In this document: in pieces, positions 1-8,198 of the stretch
How the letters are laid out: each line of letters begins with the position of its first letter
Numbering within the stretch: position 1 is the first letter of the stretch
Assembly (NCBI GenBank): GCA_003963145.1
Contig: RXJJ01000009.1
Location: 131,749 to 195,748, forward strand
DNA length: 64,000 bases
From: Bradyrhizobiaceae bacterium
GTDB lineage: Bacteria > Pseudomonadota > Alphaproteobacteria > Rhizobiales > Xanthobacteraceae
Direction of reading: 5' to 3'
Translations under genes and position numbers: made by a program
The notes under the pieces: generated by a model
What the model was told of the DNA's origin: nothing
Databases searched by the model: none
Seen by the model: only the letters and a program-made list of their open reading frames with translations

Positions 1-399
1 GCGCTCGCCCGGCTCGCTCTTTTTGGTTTCTGTGACGGCCTTGGAGGTGACCTCGACAAGCTCGTTGTCGGTCTCGTCGTCGGCCTCGTCCTTGTTCTCG
101 TCCTCGTCCTCGCCGGCGTCGTCGGCCTCGGAGACGTTGATGCCCATTTCGGAGAGCATCGCCATGATGTCTTCGATCTGTTCGGGCGACGTGGTGTCGG
201 AAGGCAGCACCTCGTTGAGCTGATCGAAGGTCACGAAGCCGCGCTTCTTGGCCTGCTTGATCATCTTCTTGACGGCGGCGTCGGACAGGTCGAGCAACGG
301 CGAGGGCGCGTCGGCAGCGTCCTTCTCGGGCGCGTCAGAAGAACCCTGGGCTTTCTGGTCCTTGTCCTTGATCGCTACCGTCTTTGCCTTGGTGGCCAT
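1..399 (-). CDS. rpoD: RNA polymerase sigma-70 factor RpoD, N-terminal part
   Basis: Primary sigma factor, which directs RNA polymerase to housekeeping promoters. Only the first 133 codons are inside the window; the gene continues past position 1. The start ATG lies at 399-397. The visible protein begins with a Lys/Ala-rich leader, then a region 1.1-type stretch (residues about 35-85, containing KKMIKQAKKRGFVTFDQLN and the motif EQIEDIMAMLSEMGINV), followed by a strongly acidic run rich in Asp and Glu that is typical of the region 1.1/1.2 linker in alphaproteobacteria. It lies downstream of dnaG on the same strand, the usual dnaG-rpoD macromolecular-synthesis order. The 283-base gap between the two genes shows no ORF that I can support and presumably carries the rpoD promoter. 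Confidence 0.93.
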   Translation of the reverse strand, partial: MATKAKTVAIKDKDQKAQGSSDAPEKDAADAPSPLLDLSDAAVKKMIKQAKKRGFVTFDQLNEVLPSDTTSPEQIEDIMAMLSEMGINVSEADDAGEDEDENKDEADDETDNELVEVTSKAVTETKKSEPGER

Positions 400-682
400 T
401 CACTTCGCTCCTGAAACGCACGCCACGCGCGGGCACCGCTGCCGCGCATGTCTGTTGCCGCGTCTTCGTCTCGGACCCGTCCGGCGCGCAGGTCCACTCG
501 TTGACGCACAAAGGGCGGCGCACGACACGCCACCCCGATCCTCTTTGCCAGTCCCGCTGAACAGGCTGGCCCCTATATGGCCCGAAGGCCGTTAATCCCC
601 GATTAACCCTGTATTTGCGGGTAAATCCCCACTTTGGCGAGTCTTTTTAACGCATCGGCGCCGGCGGCGCGGCCAAATTTTG

Positions 683-2728
683 TCAGTCCCGGCGCTGGAA
701 CCGGCCCGAGGATTCCCCGAACCCCTCGACCAGGGCCTGCGTGCCGTCCGCCTCGGCCAGCCGGGCCTTCACATCGTACAACCAGGCTTCATTGGCTTCG
801 CTGGAATCCTGCCCAAGCGCCAGTTCGGCGTCCTTCAATTCCCTAAGTAAGGCGTGAGATTGGCGATGCAAGGCAACAAGCTGATGCCAGGTCAAAAGAA
901 CATCGTCCTGCGCCGCGCCCGGCTCGGCGCCCCACACGTCGCGGGTCGTGATGGCTTTTTCAACCCTTTGAATTTGCTCTGAATATCCGTTCTTTTCGAG
1001 CCACGCGAGATTGCGCCCGCGCTCCGCCTCGATGTCGTCGGTGTGGCCGTAATGGGCGAAGGCGGCGATGATTCCGGCGCGCAGTTTGATCGCCTCCGGA
1101 TGGGCGAGTTCGAGCGAGGCGACTTCTTCGAGATGATCGTGCAGCAACCAGGGGTGGTTGAGCAGCGATTGCAGGATCAGCGCCTCGCGGCGCGACAGGC
1201 TCGCGCGCTGGCCGCGCATAATTGACGAGGTGGCAAGCTGCGGACTGGCCGGCTGGTAGGCGCCGCGCGCGAAAGCCGCCGCGGCTGTGGATAGCGCCCC
1301 GGGGCCTCTGCCGCCCCCGCTCCCGCCCGCCCCTCGGAAAGGCTGCCGGGGCGAGAAAGACGGGCCTGATTCGCGTGCATAACCGGGCCGCGCCGTGCCC
1401 CCCGGCACGGTGCGATAAGCCGCCGGACCGTTTTGATAAGAAGCGGCCGGCGCAAAGGCATCGCGCAGACGCTGCGCGAAATCCTGCCGGTAATAGCGCT
1501 GCACGACCTCGTCGCGAATGCCGGCGGTGAGTTCGCGCACCCGCGCCTCCAGCGCCGCCCGGCGCTCGGGCGTTGCGAAATTTCCGGCTTCCATTTCGCG
1601 CGACCAGATCACATCCGCCAGCGGCCGCGCCGCGCCGATCACCTCCTCGATCGCCGCGCGTCCGCCGGAGCGCGCCAGATCGTCGGGGTCCTGCCCTTCG
1701 GGCAGCAGCGCGAAACGCAGGCTCTTGCCGGGCTTCAGATGCGGCAATGCGAGGTCCGCCGCGCGCCAAGCAGCGCGCCGTCCCGCACCGTCGCCATCGA
1801 AACACAGCACCGGCTCGTCCGCCATTTTCCAGAGCAGCGCGAGCTGATTTTCCGTCAGCGCTGTGCCGAGCGGAGCGACAGCCCCCGAAAAGCCCGCACC
1901 GACCAGCGCGATGACATCGACATAGCCCTCGGCGACAACCACAACCGCGCCGTCATGCGCCGCCTGGCGCGCCATCGCGATGTTGTAGAGATTGTCGCCC
2001 TTGTGAAACAGCGGCGTCTCGGGCGAGTTGAGATATTTCGCCGGAACGTCCTTCTCCAGCGCGCGGCCGCCGAAAGCGATCACGCGCCCGCGCGCATCGG
2101 TGATCGGAAACATCACGCGATCGCGGAAGCGGTCATACGGCACGGGAATGTCGTCGCCGCCGATCAGAAGCCCGGCCTCGATCATGTCCTCGACCGAAAC
2201 GCCCTGCGCGCCGAGATGCTCCTTGAGCGCGAAGCGTTCGTTACGGTCCACACCCGGCGCATAGCCGAGCCGGAACTGCAACTGTGTCGCGGGCGGGATC
2301 GAACGGTCGGCGAGATAGCCGCGCGCCTTCGCGCCCGCGCGCGAGGCCAGCGTGTCGGCGAAGAACTTCGCGGCAAGGTCCATCACATCGTACAGCGTCT
2401 TGCGCCGCTGCTCGTGGCGCGCGGCGTCCGGCGTGACGGCGGGCAGCGGCATCCCCGCCATCTGCGCGAGACGCTCCACCGCCTCGACAAAACCGACGCC
2501 TTCGGTCTCCATCACGAAATCGTAGATGTTGCCATGCTTGCCGCTGGAAAAATCGTGATAGAAACCCTTCTGGTCGTTGACCGTGAAGGACGGCGTCTTT
2601 TCCTGATGAAATGGCGACAGCCCCTTCCACTCCTTGCCCGCCCTTTTCAGTTTCACGCGCCGGCCCACGACTTCCGAGACCGGAAGCCGCGCACGCAGTT
2701 CGTCGAGAAACTGGGGCGTAAATCGCAT
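683..2728 (-). CDS. dnaG: DNA primase DnaG with a degenerate zinc-binding domain
   Basis: Primase that makes RNA primers at replication forks. The 681-residue protein has an N-terminal CHC2-type domain (about 1-100), the primase core with TOPRIM motifs (EGYVDV, then CFDGDGAGRRA, about residues 260-340) and a C-terminal helicase-binding region. The zinc-ribbon position corresponding to the E. coli C-PFH...C-F-G-C pattern reads GLSPFHQEKTPSF and YHDFSSG. Three cysteine ligands are therefore replaced (Ser38, Asp59, Ser62) and only His41 remains. The fold residues around them (EKTPSFTVND, GKHGNIYDF) are conserved, so the domain is kept without zinc. The start ATG at 2728 gives the normal MRFTPQFLDELRARLPVSEVV beginning. 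It lies upstream of rpoD. Confidence 0.96.
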   Translation of the reverse strand: MRFTPQFLDELRARLPVSEVVGRRVKLKRAGKEWKGLSPFHQEKTPSFTVNDQKGFYHDFSSGKHGNIYDFVMETEGVGFVEAVERLAQMAGMPLPAVTPDAARHEQRRKTLYDVMDLAAKFFADTLASRAGAKARGYLADRSIPPATQLQFRLGYAPGVDRNERFALKEHLGAQGVSVEDMIEAGLLIGGDDIPVPYDRFRDRVMFPITDARGRVIAFGGRALEKDVPAKYLNSPETPLFHKGDNLYNIAMARQAAHDGAVVVVAEGYVDVIALVGAGFSGAVAPLGTALTENQLALLWKMADEPVLCFDGDGAGRRAAWRAADLALPHLKPGKSLRFALLPEGQDPDDLARSGGRAAIEEVIGAARPLADVIWSREMEAGNFATPERRAALEARVRELTAGIRDEVVQRYYRQDFAQRLRDAFAPAASYQNGPAAYRTVPGGTARPGYARESGPSFSPRQPFRGAGGSGGGRGPGALSTAAAAFARGAYQPASPQLATSSIMRGQRASLSRREALILQSLLNHPWLLHDHLEEVASLELAHPEAIKLRAGIIAAFAHYGHTDDIEAERGRNLAWLEKNGYSEQIQRVEKAITTRDVWGAEPGAAQDDVLLTWHQLVALHRQSHALLRELKDAELALGQDSSEANEAWLYDVKARLAEADGTQALVEGFGESSGRFQRRD

Positions 2729-2958
2729 GGGGCAGACAAACCTCTGAATCGTCCATCAATATAGGAATGACCACGAGTCTGCCCAACCGGACAGGACTTG
2801 TTCCCGCTATTCCCAGCCGGAAAATCCCTTACCGGCCGGGTGCACGATTCAATTTCGGCCTTTGTTACACCTGCATGCGGCAGGCCAGCCATACGCCTCC
2901 CCGCTTTGAAGACAAACCGGCACGAGCTAGCCTCCGGCTCGGGCACCGGGGCTTCTTC

Positions 2959-3522
2959 ATGTTCACGACCTTTACCGGCAGCGACAACGGCCATTGGCGG
3001 GTTATCAGACTCGATCCGGTCATCGGCGAGACGCTTACTCCCGCAAGCCATCTGGCCATCGCCCGGAATTCGGCCTTTACCCCCGGCGCCGAGAGCCGAA
3101 GTCCCGATAGCCAGGGTTGGCGGCTGACCGGCTTCGCCAGCAATGTGCGCTATGTGGAGCGCGCAGAGAAAACTCAGCTCGCCGCCACGCAGCTTCCGCT
3201 GGGGCGCGGCGGCGCGACACGCGCGGCCCTGATTCCGATCAAGAAGTCAGCCGCGTGGTGGGACCTGACACAGGAGGAGCGGCGCGCGATCTTCGAGGAC
3301 CAGTCCCATCACATTGCCGCGAGCCTCAAATACCTTCCCCTCATCGCGCGCCAGCTCTATCACGCGCGCGACCTTGGCGAACCCTTCGATTTCCTGACAT
3401 GGTTCGAGTATCCGCCAGCCGCTGCGGACGATTTTGAAACGCTTGTGAAAACCCTGCGGGCGACCGAGGAATGGCGCTATGTCGAGCGCGAGGTTGACAT
3501 TCGCCTGACAGCCACGAATTAA
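2959..3522 (+). CDS. cld: Short, dimer-type chlorite dismutase family protein
   Basis: Heme b enzyme family that converts chlorite to chloride and O2. The 187-residue length matches the short, dimeric clade; the Nitrobacter enzyme is about 183 residues as I recall. Diagnostic residues are the proximal heme ligand His118 in DQSHHIAASLKY and, 13 residues later, the distal catalytic Arg131 in IARQLYHARDLG. This is the same H/R spacing as in the characterised Nitrobacter protein. Keeping Arg argues for chlorite-degrading chemistry, because coproheme-decarboxylase relatives lack it. The open frame extends upstream to 2767, but the internal ATG at 2959 gives the family N-terminus (MFTTFTGSDNGHW), so I chose it. 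No signal peptide, so cytoplasmic. The following MFS gene begins 47 bases later on the same strand. The physiological substrate in this host is unknown. Confidence 0.88.
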   Translation: MFTTFTGSDNGHWRVIRLDPVIGETLTPASHLAIARNSAFTPGAESRSPDSQGWRLTGFASNVRYVERAEKTQLAATQLPLGRGGATRAALIPIKKSAAWWDLTQEERRAIFEDQSHHIAASLKYLPLIARQLYHARDLGEPFDFLTWFEYPPAAADDFETLVKTLRATEEWRYVEREVDIRLTATN

Positions 3523-3568
3523 AGTTCTCATTTCGCGTCGACTGCCGAAAGCCCCACCGAAAGTCCTC

Positions 3569-4765
3569 ATGTCCGTTTCCGCTCATGACGAAGCCGGGGA
3601 AGACCCCGGGTTCTGGATCGTATTGTCGCTCGCCATCGCCTGCGGCGTGACCGTCGCCAACATCTATTACGCGCAGCCGCTGATCGGGCCGATCAGCGAA
3701 ACGTTTCATCTCGACGTCGCAGCATCCGGCCTGATCGTCACGATCATCCAGCTCGGTTATGTGCTCGGCCTGATCTTCCTCGCGCCGCTCGGCGACCTCG
3801 TCGAAAACCGGATGCTGATCCTCACGACCGTCGGCGCGGTGATCGTCAGCCTCGCGATCTCCTCCTTCGCACCCAACGTCTCGCTGTTCATCGCGGCGTC
3901 GCTGCTGCTCGGACTGACCGCGACCGCCACGCAGATGCTGATTCCGATTGCGGCGCATCTGACACCGGAGAACAAGCGCGGACAGGTCGTCGGCACCGTG
4001 ATGAGTGGCCTCCTGTTCGGCATCCTGCTGGCGCGCCCCGTCTCCACATTGATTGCGGGCGCGTTCGGCTGGCGCGGCGTTTATGTGCTGTCGGCGGTGG
4101 CGATGATCGGCGTGTTCACGATGCTCTCATTCACCCTGCCGCGCCGCAAACCCCAGCATGCGATGAATTATGCGGGACTGATCCGCTCGCTGTGGGACAT
4201 TCTGCTCACGACACCGCCGCTGCAGCGGCGTACCGCCTATCATGCCATGATATTCGGCGCCTTCTCGCTGTTCTGGACCGCGATCCCGCTGATTCTGCAA
4301 CAGCCGCCGTTCTCGCTGAGCCATGTCGCATTGTCGCTGTTTCTGCTGAGCGGCGCGGCGGGCGCATTCGTTGCGCCGATCGCCGGACGCCTCGCCGACA
4401 AGGGCTATGGCGATGCATTGACCTTTGGCGCCATCTTCATGGTCGCAGCCGGCTTCGTGCTGGTGTGGATCGGCGGCGGCTCGTCCCTGTGGCTGCTGGT
4501 GCTCGCCGGGATCATTCTCGACGCCGGCGTGCAGATGAACATGCTGGTTGGACAGCGCACGATCTATTCGCTCGCCGCCCATATCCGCAGCCGCGTCAAC
4601 GCGCTTTATCTCGGGCTGTTTTTCGTCGGCGGCGCGATCGGATCAGCGCTGAGCGGCTTTGCCGTGAGCCATGGCGGCCATGTCAGCGTCGCGCTGGTGG
4701 GCCTTTGCTTTCCGGCGATCACGCTGATCCTGTTCGGTCTCGAACTTTTCAGGCGCAAAAGCTAG
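3569..4765 (+). CDS. MFS transporter
   Basis: Inner-membrane major facilitator superfamily protein, 398 residues with about 12 hydrophobic segments. The N-terminal motif NIYYAQPLIGPI and the loop LGDLVENR after TM2 are typical of the YnfM/drug:H+ antiporter-like branch. PLADKG/GRLADKGYG appears again in the second half, consistent with the duplicated six-helix architecture. Substrate cannot be told from sequence. It starts 47 bases after the chlorite dismutase gene on the same strand and could be co-transcribed with it. Its last codons overlap by 4 bases the 3' end of the convergent transglutaminase-like gene. Confidence 0.85.
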   Translation: MSVSAHDEAGEDPGFWIVLSLAIACGVTVANIYYAQPLIGPISETFHLDVAASGLIVTIIQLGYVLGLIFLAPLGDLVENRMLILTTVGAVIVSLAISSFAPNVSLFIAASLLLGLTATATQMLIPIAAHLTPENKRGQVVGTVMSGLLFGILLARPVSTLIAGAFGWRGVYVLSAVAMIGVFTMLSFTLPRRKPQHAMNYAGLIRSLWDILLTTPPLQRRTAYHAMIFGAFSLFWTAIPLILQQPPFSLSHVALSLFLLSGAAGAFVAPIAGRLADKGYGDALTFGAIFMVAAGFVLVWIGGGSSLWLLVLAGIILDAGVQMNMLVGQRTIYSLAAHIRSRVNALYLGLFFVGGAIGSALSGFAVSHGGHVSVALVGLCFPAITLILFGLELFRRKS

Positions 4766-5574
4766 GCTGCGACGACCTCGTCGGTGACCACGACGAACTT
4801 GGTCAGCTGCATCCGGCCGAAAGTGGTCGAGAGCGCGACGTCCGCCGCGTCATGCCCTGTCGCCATCAGGATGCGCCCGATGCGCGGCTCGTTGTGGCGC
4901 GCGTCGAAAGTGTACCACTTGCCCGACAGATAGACCTGATGCCAGCCGGAAAAATCCATCGGCGTCGGCTCGGGCGGCACGCCGATATCGCCGAGATAGC
5001 CGGTGACATAGCGCGCCGGAATGTTCATGCAGCGGCACAGCGTCACCGCAAGGTGCGCGAAGTCGCGACACACGCCCTTCTTTTCCTGATAGACGTCGAA
5101 GGCCGACTTTGTCGGCCGCGCATGCTCGTAGCCGAACGTCACATGATTATGCACGAAGGTGTTGATCGCCTGCGCTCGCTCCCAGCCGGGCTTGGTGTCC
5201 TTGAACAGGGACCAGGCGATATCGGTGAGACGATCCGTCTCGCAATAGCGGCTCGCCATCAGATATTGCAGCACATCGTCGGGCAACTCATCGATCGGAA
5301 GCTGTTGCGCGTCGGGGGCGACTTCGTCTGGCTCGCCGCTGTCACGCACCAGCGCGTCGAGCTTGAATGTGATGCCGCCGGCAGGGGCCGTGAGCCGGCC
5401 GCAGACATTGCCGAAACTGTCGTTGTAATAGTGGATCGGCACGCTCGGCGCCGTGACGATGCGCTCCTCGCCGATCACGTCCCGCTCGCGCGAGGGGTGA
5501 ACGCGCAGCATGATGATCATCGGCGTCGCCTGCTCGGCGGCGTAGCTGATCTCGAATCCGATTCTGATTTCCAT
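4762..5574 (-). CDS. Transglutaminase-like domain protein (second of a pair)
   Basis: 270-residue protein with a C-terminal transglutaminase-like (cysteine-protease fold) core. The catalytic Cys sits in KKGVCRDFAHLAV, the His in SGWHQVYLSGKWYTFDARH and the Asp in the same stretch (FDARHNEPRIGR). The N-terminal half (MEIRIGFEISY to about residue 120) is a beta-rich transglutaminase N-domain. There is no signal peptide. The gene starts two bases after the stop codon of the upstream paralogue (5577-6476), so the pair is one operon. Such pairs are common in alphaproteobacteria, and their substrates are unknown (peptidase or amidase activity is assumed). The open frame extends upstream, but that part is an out-of-frame reading of the neighbour. 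Confidence 0.85.
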   Translation of the reverse strand: MEIRIGFEISYAAEQATPMIIMLRVHPSRERDVIGEERIVTAPSVPIHYYNDSFGNVCGRLTAPAGGITFKLDALVRDSGEPDEVAPDAQQLPIDELPDDVLQYLMASRYCETDRLTDIAWSLFKDTKPGWERAQAINTFVHNHVTFGYEHARPTKSAFDVYQEKKGVCRDFAHLAVTLCRCMNIPARYVTGYLGDIGVPPEPTPMDFSGWHQVYLSGKWYTFDARHNEPRIGRILMATGHDAADVALSTTFGRMQLTKFVVVTDEVVAA

Positions 5575-5576
5575 GA

Positions 5577-6476
5577 TTAAACCTTTTCGGTTTCGCCGAT
5601 CGAGACGACGCTGATGGTCACGTCCATCGACAGATGCGCGTCGGCCGATCCCATGTAGGTGCCGTGCAGCGGGATCGCCTGACGCGGATCGCGCGCCACC
5701 GCGACGCGGATCAGGTCGCGATTGCCGACGATGCCGTTGGTGGGATCGAACTCGACCCATCCCGCATCGGGCAGATAGACCCGCACCCAGGCGTGGGTCG
5801 AGCCGCCGCCGATATAGCCGTGCGAGCGATCGCCCGGCATGAACAGATAGCCGCTGACGAAACGCGCCGCGAAACCGAGACGCCGCAGCACCTCGATCAT
5901 GAACAGCGCGTAGTCCCGGCAGGTGCCCGAGCGTGTGTAAAGCGTATCGAGCGGGTGCTGGGTGCCGTGCTCGTAACGTTTGCGATAGACGAAATATTCG
6001 CGCACGCCGTGGGTGATATTGACCAGCAGATCCTGCGTCCGGGTCATTTCGCCATCGGACAAAAACTGCCGCCCCCATGCGGCGATGGCGCCGTCAGGGT
6101 CCGCATATTGCGGCGTGATGCATTCCATCAGATCGGGCAATTCCTCGTCGTCGTAGCGGAAGGGATAAAAATAGCCCTCATCGTCAGGCGCGAGCACGAG
6201 ATCGTTCACCGGGTTGTGCTCGACAGTGACGACGCTGTTGAACACCAGCCGGTCGGCCCGCTCGCCGAAGGTGGCGATGGTCACCGAATTGCCGAACACG
6301 TCGTGGATGGTCCGCAACGTCTCGGGTTTTGGTGTGATCTCGAGATTGGCCGACAGCACCCGCAGATCGTGGCCGTCACGCGGGCGCAGCATGATCCGGT
6401 GTTCGCCAAAGGCCACCGGATAGGCATAGCGATACTCGGTCTTGTGGTTGATGGTCAGGAGGGGCATCGTGGTCAT
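5577..6476 (-). CDS. Transglutaminase-like domain protein (first of a pair)
   Basis: Approximately 299-residue cytoplasmic protein. The N-domain begins LLTINHKTEYRYAYPVAFGE, a signature of the bacterial transglutaminase N-terminal family. The catalytic core has Cys in RSGTCRDYALFMIEVLRRLG, His in GGSTHAWVRVYLPDAGWVEF and Asp in FDPTNG. Start choice is uncertain: GTG at 6491, ATG at 6476 and ATG at 6467 are in frame, and none has a strong ribosome-binding site. 6476 is used here. It heads a two-gene operon with the related protein at 4762-5574. Sequence identity between the two is limited to the core, so they are probably old paralogues with different substrates. Confidence 0.85.
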   Translation of the reverse strand: MTTMPLLTINHKTEYRYAYPVAFGEHRIMLRPRDGHDLRVLSANLEITPKPETLRTIHDVFGNSVTIATFGERADRLVFNSVVTVEHNPVNDLVLAPDDEGYFYPFRYDDEELPDLMECITPQYADPDGAIAAWGRQFLSDGEMTRTQDLLVNITHGVREYFVYRKRYEHGTQHPLDTLYTRSGTCRDYALFMIEVLRRLGFAARFVSGYLFMPGDRSHGYIGGGSTHAWVRVYLPDAGWVEFDPTNGIVGNRDLIRVAVARDPRQAIPLHGTYMGSADAHLSMDVTISVVSIGETEKV

Positions 6477-6550
6477 GGGCGAATCGTACACTCGAACTGG
6501 TCCCCGTTTCAGCCAAATATTGGGCTGATAGTGCCGACCAACTAGGCAAA

Positions 6551-7369
6551 ATGGATAAAACAGCCCCCTCTTCTCCCGGCGGCGTTTCTCTACTCCTCGG
6601 CGGCGACGAAGTTCCCCCGGTCCTCGAAATTAATCCCGACAGCCGCTCGCCGCTGTTTTTCACCTGCGACCATTACGGACGGCTGATCCCGGAGGCGCTC
6701 GGCAAGCTCGGCCTGCCCGACAGCGAACTCGAGCGCCACATCGCCTGGGATATCGGGATCGCCGGGGTGGCGACAAGGCTGGCGACCGAACTCGGCGTGC
6801 ACCTGATCGCGCAGCGCTACTCGCGCCTTGTGATCGACTGCAACCGGCCGTTCGAAAGTCCGGGCTCGATTCCCCTCATCAGCGAGGCGACCGAAATTCC
6901 GGGTAACAGCGGCCTGAACCACGACGCGATCTCCGCGCGGCGGCACGCCATCTTCCGCCCCTATCATGAGCGCATCGCGCAGGCGCTCGACGCGCGCGCG
7001 GCAAGCGGCCTGTCGACCATTCTGGTGTCGCTGCATTCATTCACGCCGGTCTATGCCGGGGTGAAACGCCCCTGGCACGTCGGCACGCTGCATCAAAACG
7101 GCCACGGCATGCCGCCGCTGTTTCTCGAGCTGCTGCGGGCCGAGGGCGATCTCGTGGTCGGCGACAACGAGCCCTATGCGGTGAGCGACGCCACCGACTA
7201 CACCATCCCGGTCCATGCCGAGCGGCGCGGTCTCTTCAACTCCGGCATCGAAATTCGTCAGGACCTGATCGGAAGCGAAAGCGGTCAGGCCGAATGGGCG
7301 CAGCGGCTCGCGCGCATCCTGCCCGAGATCGAAAGCCGCCTGCTCGCCATCGGCATCTCGCACCGCTGA
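6551..7369 (+). CDS. N-formylglutamate amidohydrolase family protein
   Basis: 272 residues. The family motifs are SPLFFTCDHYGRLIP near residue 35, AWDIGIAGVATRLA, the arginine-rich RYSRLVIDCNRP, and the conserved HSFTPVY late in the core, followed by GDNEPYAVSD and HAERRGLFNSGIEIRQD. The HutG2-type family hydrolyses N-formylglutamate to formate and glutamate, or related amides. No histidine-degradation genes are adjacent, so the actual substrate is open; many alphaproteobacteria carry such orphans. It diverges from the transglutaminase pair across a roughly 60-base gap. No signal peptide, so cytoplasmic. Confidence 0.86.
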   Translation: MDKTAPSSPGGVSLLLGGDEVPPVLEINPDSRSPLFFTCDHYGRLIPEALGKLGLPDSELERHIAWDIGIAGVATRLATELGVHLIAQRYSRLVIDCNRPFESPGSIPLISEATEIPGNSGLNHDAISARRHAIFRPYHERIAQALDARAASGLSTILVSLHSFTPVYAGVKRPWHVGTLHQNGHGMPPLFLELLRAEGDLVVGDNEPYAVSDATDYTIPVHAERRGLFNSGIEIRQDLIGSESGQAEWAQRLARILPEIESRLLAIGISHR

Positions 7370-7404
7370 TTTCAAAAAGGTTTCGGCCGAAAAAACGATG
7401 TCGC

Positions 7405-7434
7405 TTGACAGGCAACCATTTGGTTGCCTATTAT
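7405..7434 (+). promoter_or_regulatory. Sigma-70 promoter with an operator palindrome between -35 and -10
   Basis: A consensus -35 (TTGACA, 7405-7410) and a near-consensus -10 (TATTAT, 7429-7434) are separated by 18 bases. That spacer is itself a perfect inverted repeat, GGCAACC-N4-GGTTGCC (7411-7428). The following arsR-type gene starts at 7442, about 7 bases after the -10, so the transcript is probably leaderless. The palindrome is the obvious binding site for the ArsR-type repressor it precedes (inference). Confidence 0.8.
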
Positions 7435-7441
7435 CGAAACC

Positions 7442-7756
7442 ATGGATGAGGTCTTCAAGGCTCTGGCGGATGCTTCGCGGCGCCTGCTGCTTGACCGGCT
7501 TCATGCCCGCAACGGTCAGACGTTGCTCGAATTGTGCGACGGCCTCGCCATGACGCGGCAGGCCGTGACCAAACATCTTGCGATTCTGGAAGACGCGAAT
7601 CTCGTCGCCACGATCAAGCACGGCCGCGAGAAGCTGCACTACCTCAACCCGGTGCCGATCCATCAGATCGGCGAGCGATGGATTAAAAAATTCGAGCGCG
7701 ACAGGCTCGTCGCGCTCAGTTCGCTCAAGAAACAATTGGAGATGCGTGATGAGTAA
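7442..7756 (+). CDS. ArsR-family winged-helix repressor
   Basis: 104-residue ArsR/SmtB-type DNA-binding protein. The winged helix-turn-helix is evident in FKALADASRRLLLDRLH, the recognition-helix region MTRQAVTKHLAILEDANLV and the wing TIKHGREKLHYLNPVPI. The metal-binding ELCVCD motif is absent (LLELCDGLAM has one Cys), as expected for the SRPBCC-linked branch that does not sense metals. An in-frame TTG exists at 7424, but it lies inside the promoter palindrome; ATG 7442 gives the family start MDEVFKALAD. The 3' end overlaps the next gene by 8 bases, so this is an autoregulated repressor-SRPBCC-SRPBCC operon. Confidence 0.9.
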   Translation: MDEVFKALADASRRLLLDRLHARNGQTLLELCDGLAMTRQAVTKHLAILEDANLVATIKHGREKLHYLNPVPIHQIGERWIKKFERDRLVALSSLKKQLEMRDE

Positions 7757-8192
7757 ACCCGAATTCGTCTATGTCACCTACATCAAGACCACGCCGGAAA
7801 AACTCTGGCATGCGCTGACCGACAAGGCGTTCACCGAGAAATACTGGTTTTGCTGCAGCCTCGACTCCGACTGGAAGGTCGGATCGAAAATGCTCATGAC
7901 GCGCGGCGGCGAACTGATGAACGACTGCGTTGTGCTCGAATCCGATCCGCCGCGCCGGATGGTCTATAGCTGGCTGACCGTGTTCGACGAGGAAATGAAG
8001 AAGGAAAAGCCCTCACGCGTCACCTACGAGATCGAGCCCGCCTATGACGGCGTCAAGCTCACCGTGCTCCATGAAGGCTTCGCCCTGGACAGCAAGACGC
8101 TGCCGAGCATCTCGACCGGCTGGCCGCTGGTGCTCTCAAGCCTCAAGAGCATCCTGGAAACCGGCAAGCCGCTTCACTTCGAGCATGCGTGA
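7749..8192 (+). CDS. SRPBCC (AHSA1-type) domain protein
   Basis: 147-residue START/Bet-v1-like ligand-binding fold of the AHSA1 type. It begins VYVTYIKTTPEKLWHALTD, followed by the FTEKYWF motif, and ends with GWPLVLSSLKSILETGKPL, the usual C-terminal helix. Such proteins bind hydrophobic ligands or act as dehalogenation- or stress-linked accessory proteins; the substrate is unknown. Its start overlaps the arsR-type gene by 8 bases (translational coupling) and its stop lies six bases before the next SRPBCC gene. Confidence 0.87.
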   Translation: MSKPEFVYVTYIKTTPEKLWHALTDKAFTEKYWFCCSLDSDWKVGSKMLMTRGGELMNDCVVLESDPPRRMVYSWLTVFDEEMKKEKPSRVTYEIEPAYDGVKLTVLHEGFALDSKTLPSISTGWPLVLSSLKSILETGKPLHFEHA

Positions 8193-8198
8193 GACATC

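Noticed and set aside
1433-2764. 443-codon plus-strand ORF opposite dnaG
   Set aside because: Mirror frame of dnaG with random-looking composition and no recognisable motif.
4192-5580. 462-codon plus-strand ORF spanning the MFS and transglutaminase genes
   Set aside because: Composite of shadow frames across two convergent genes; an Arg-rich translation without domains.
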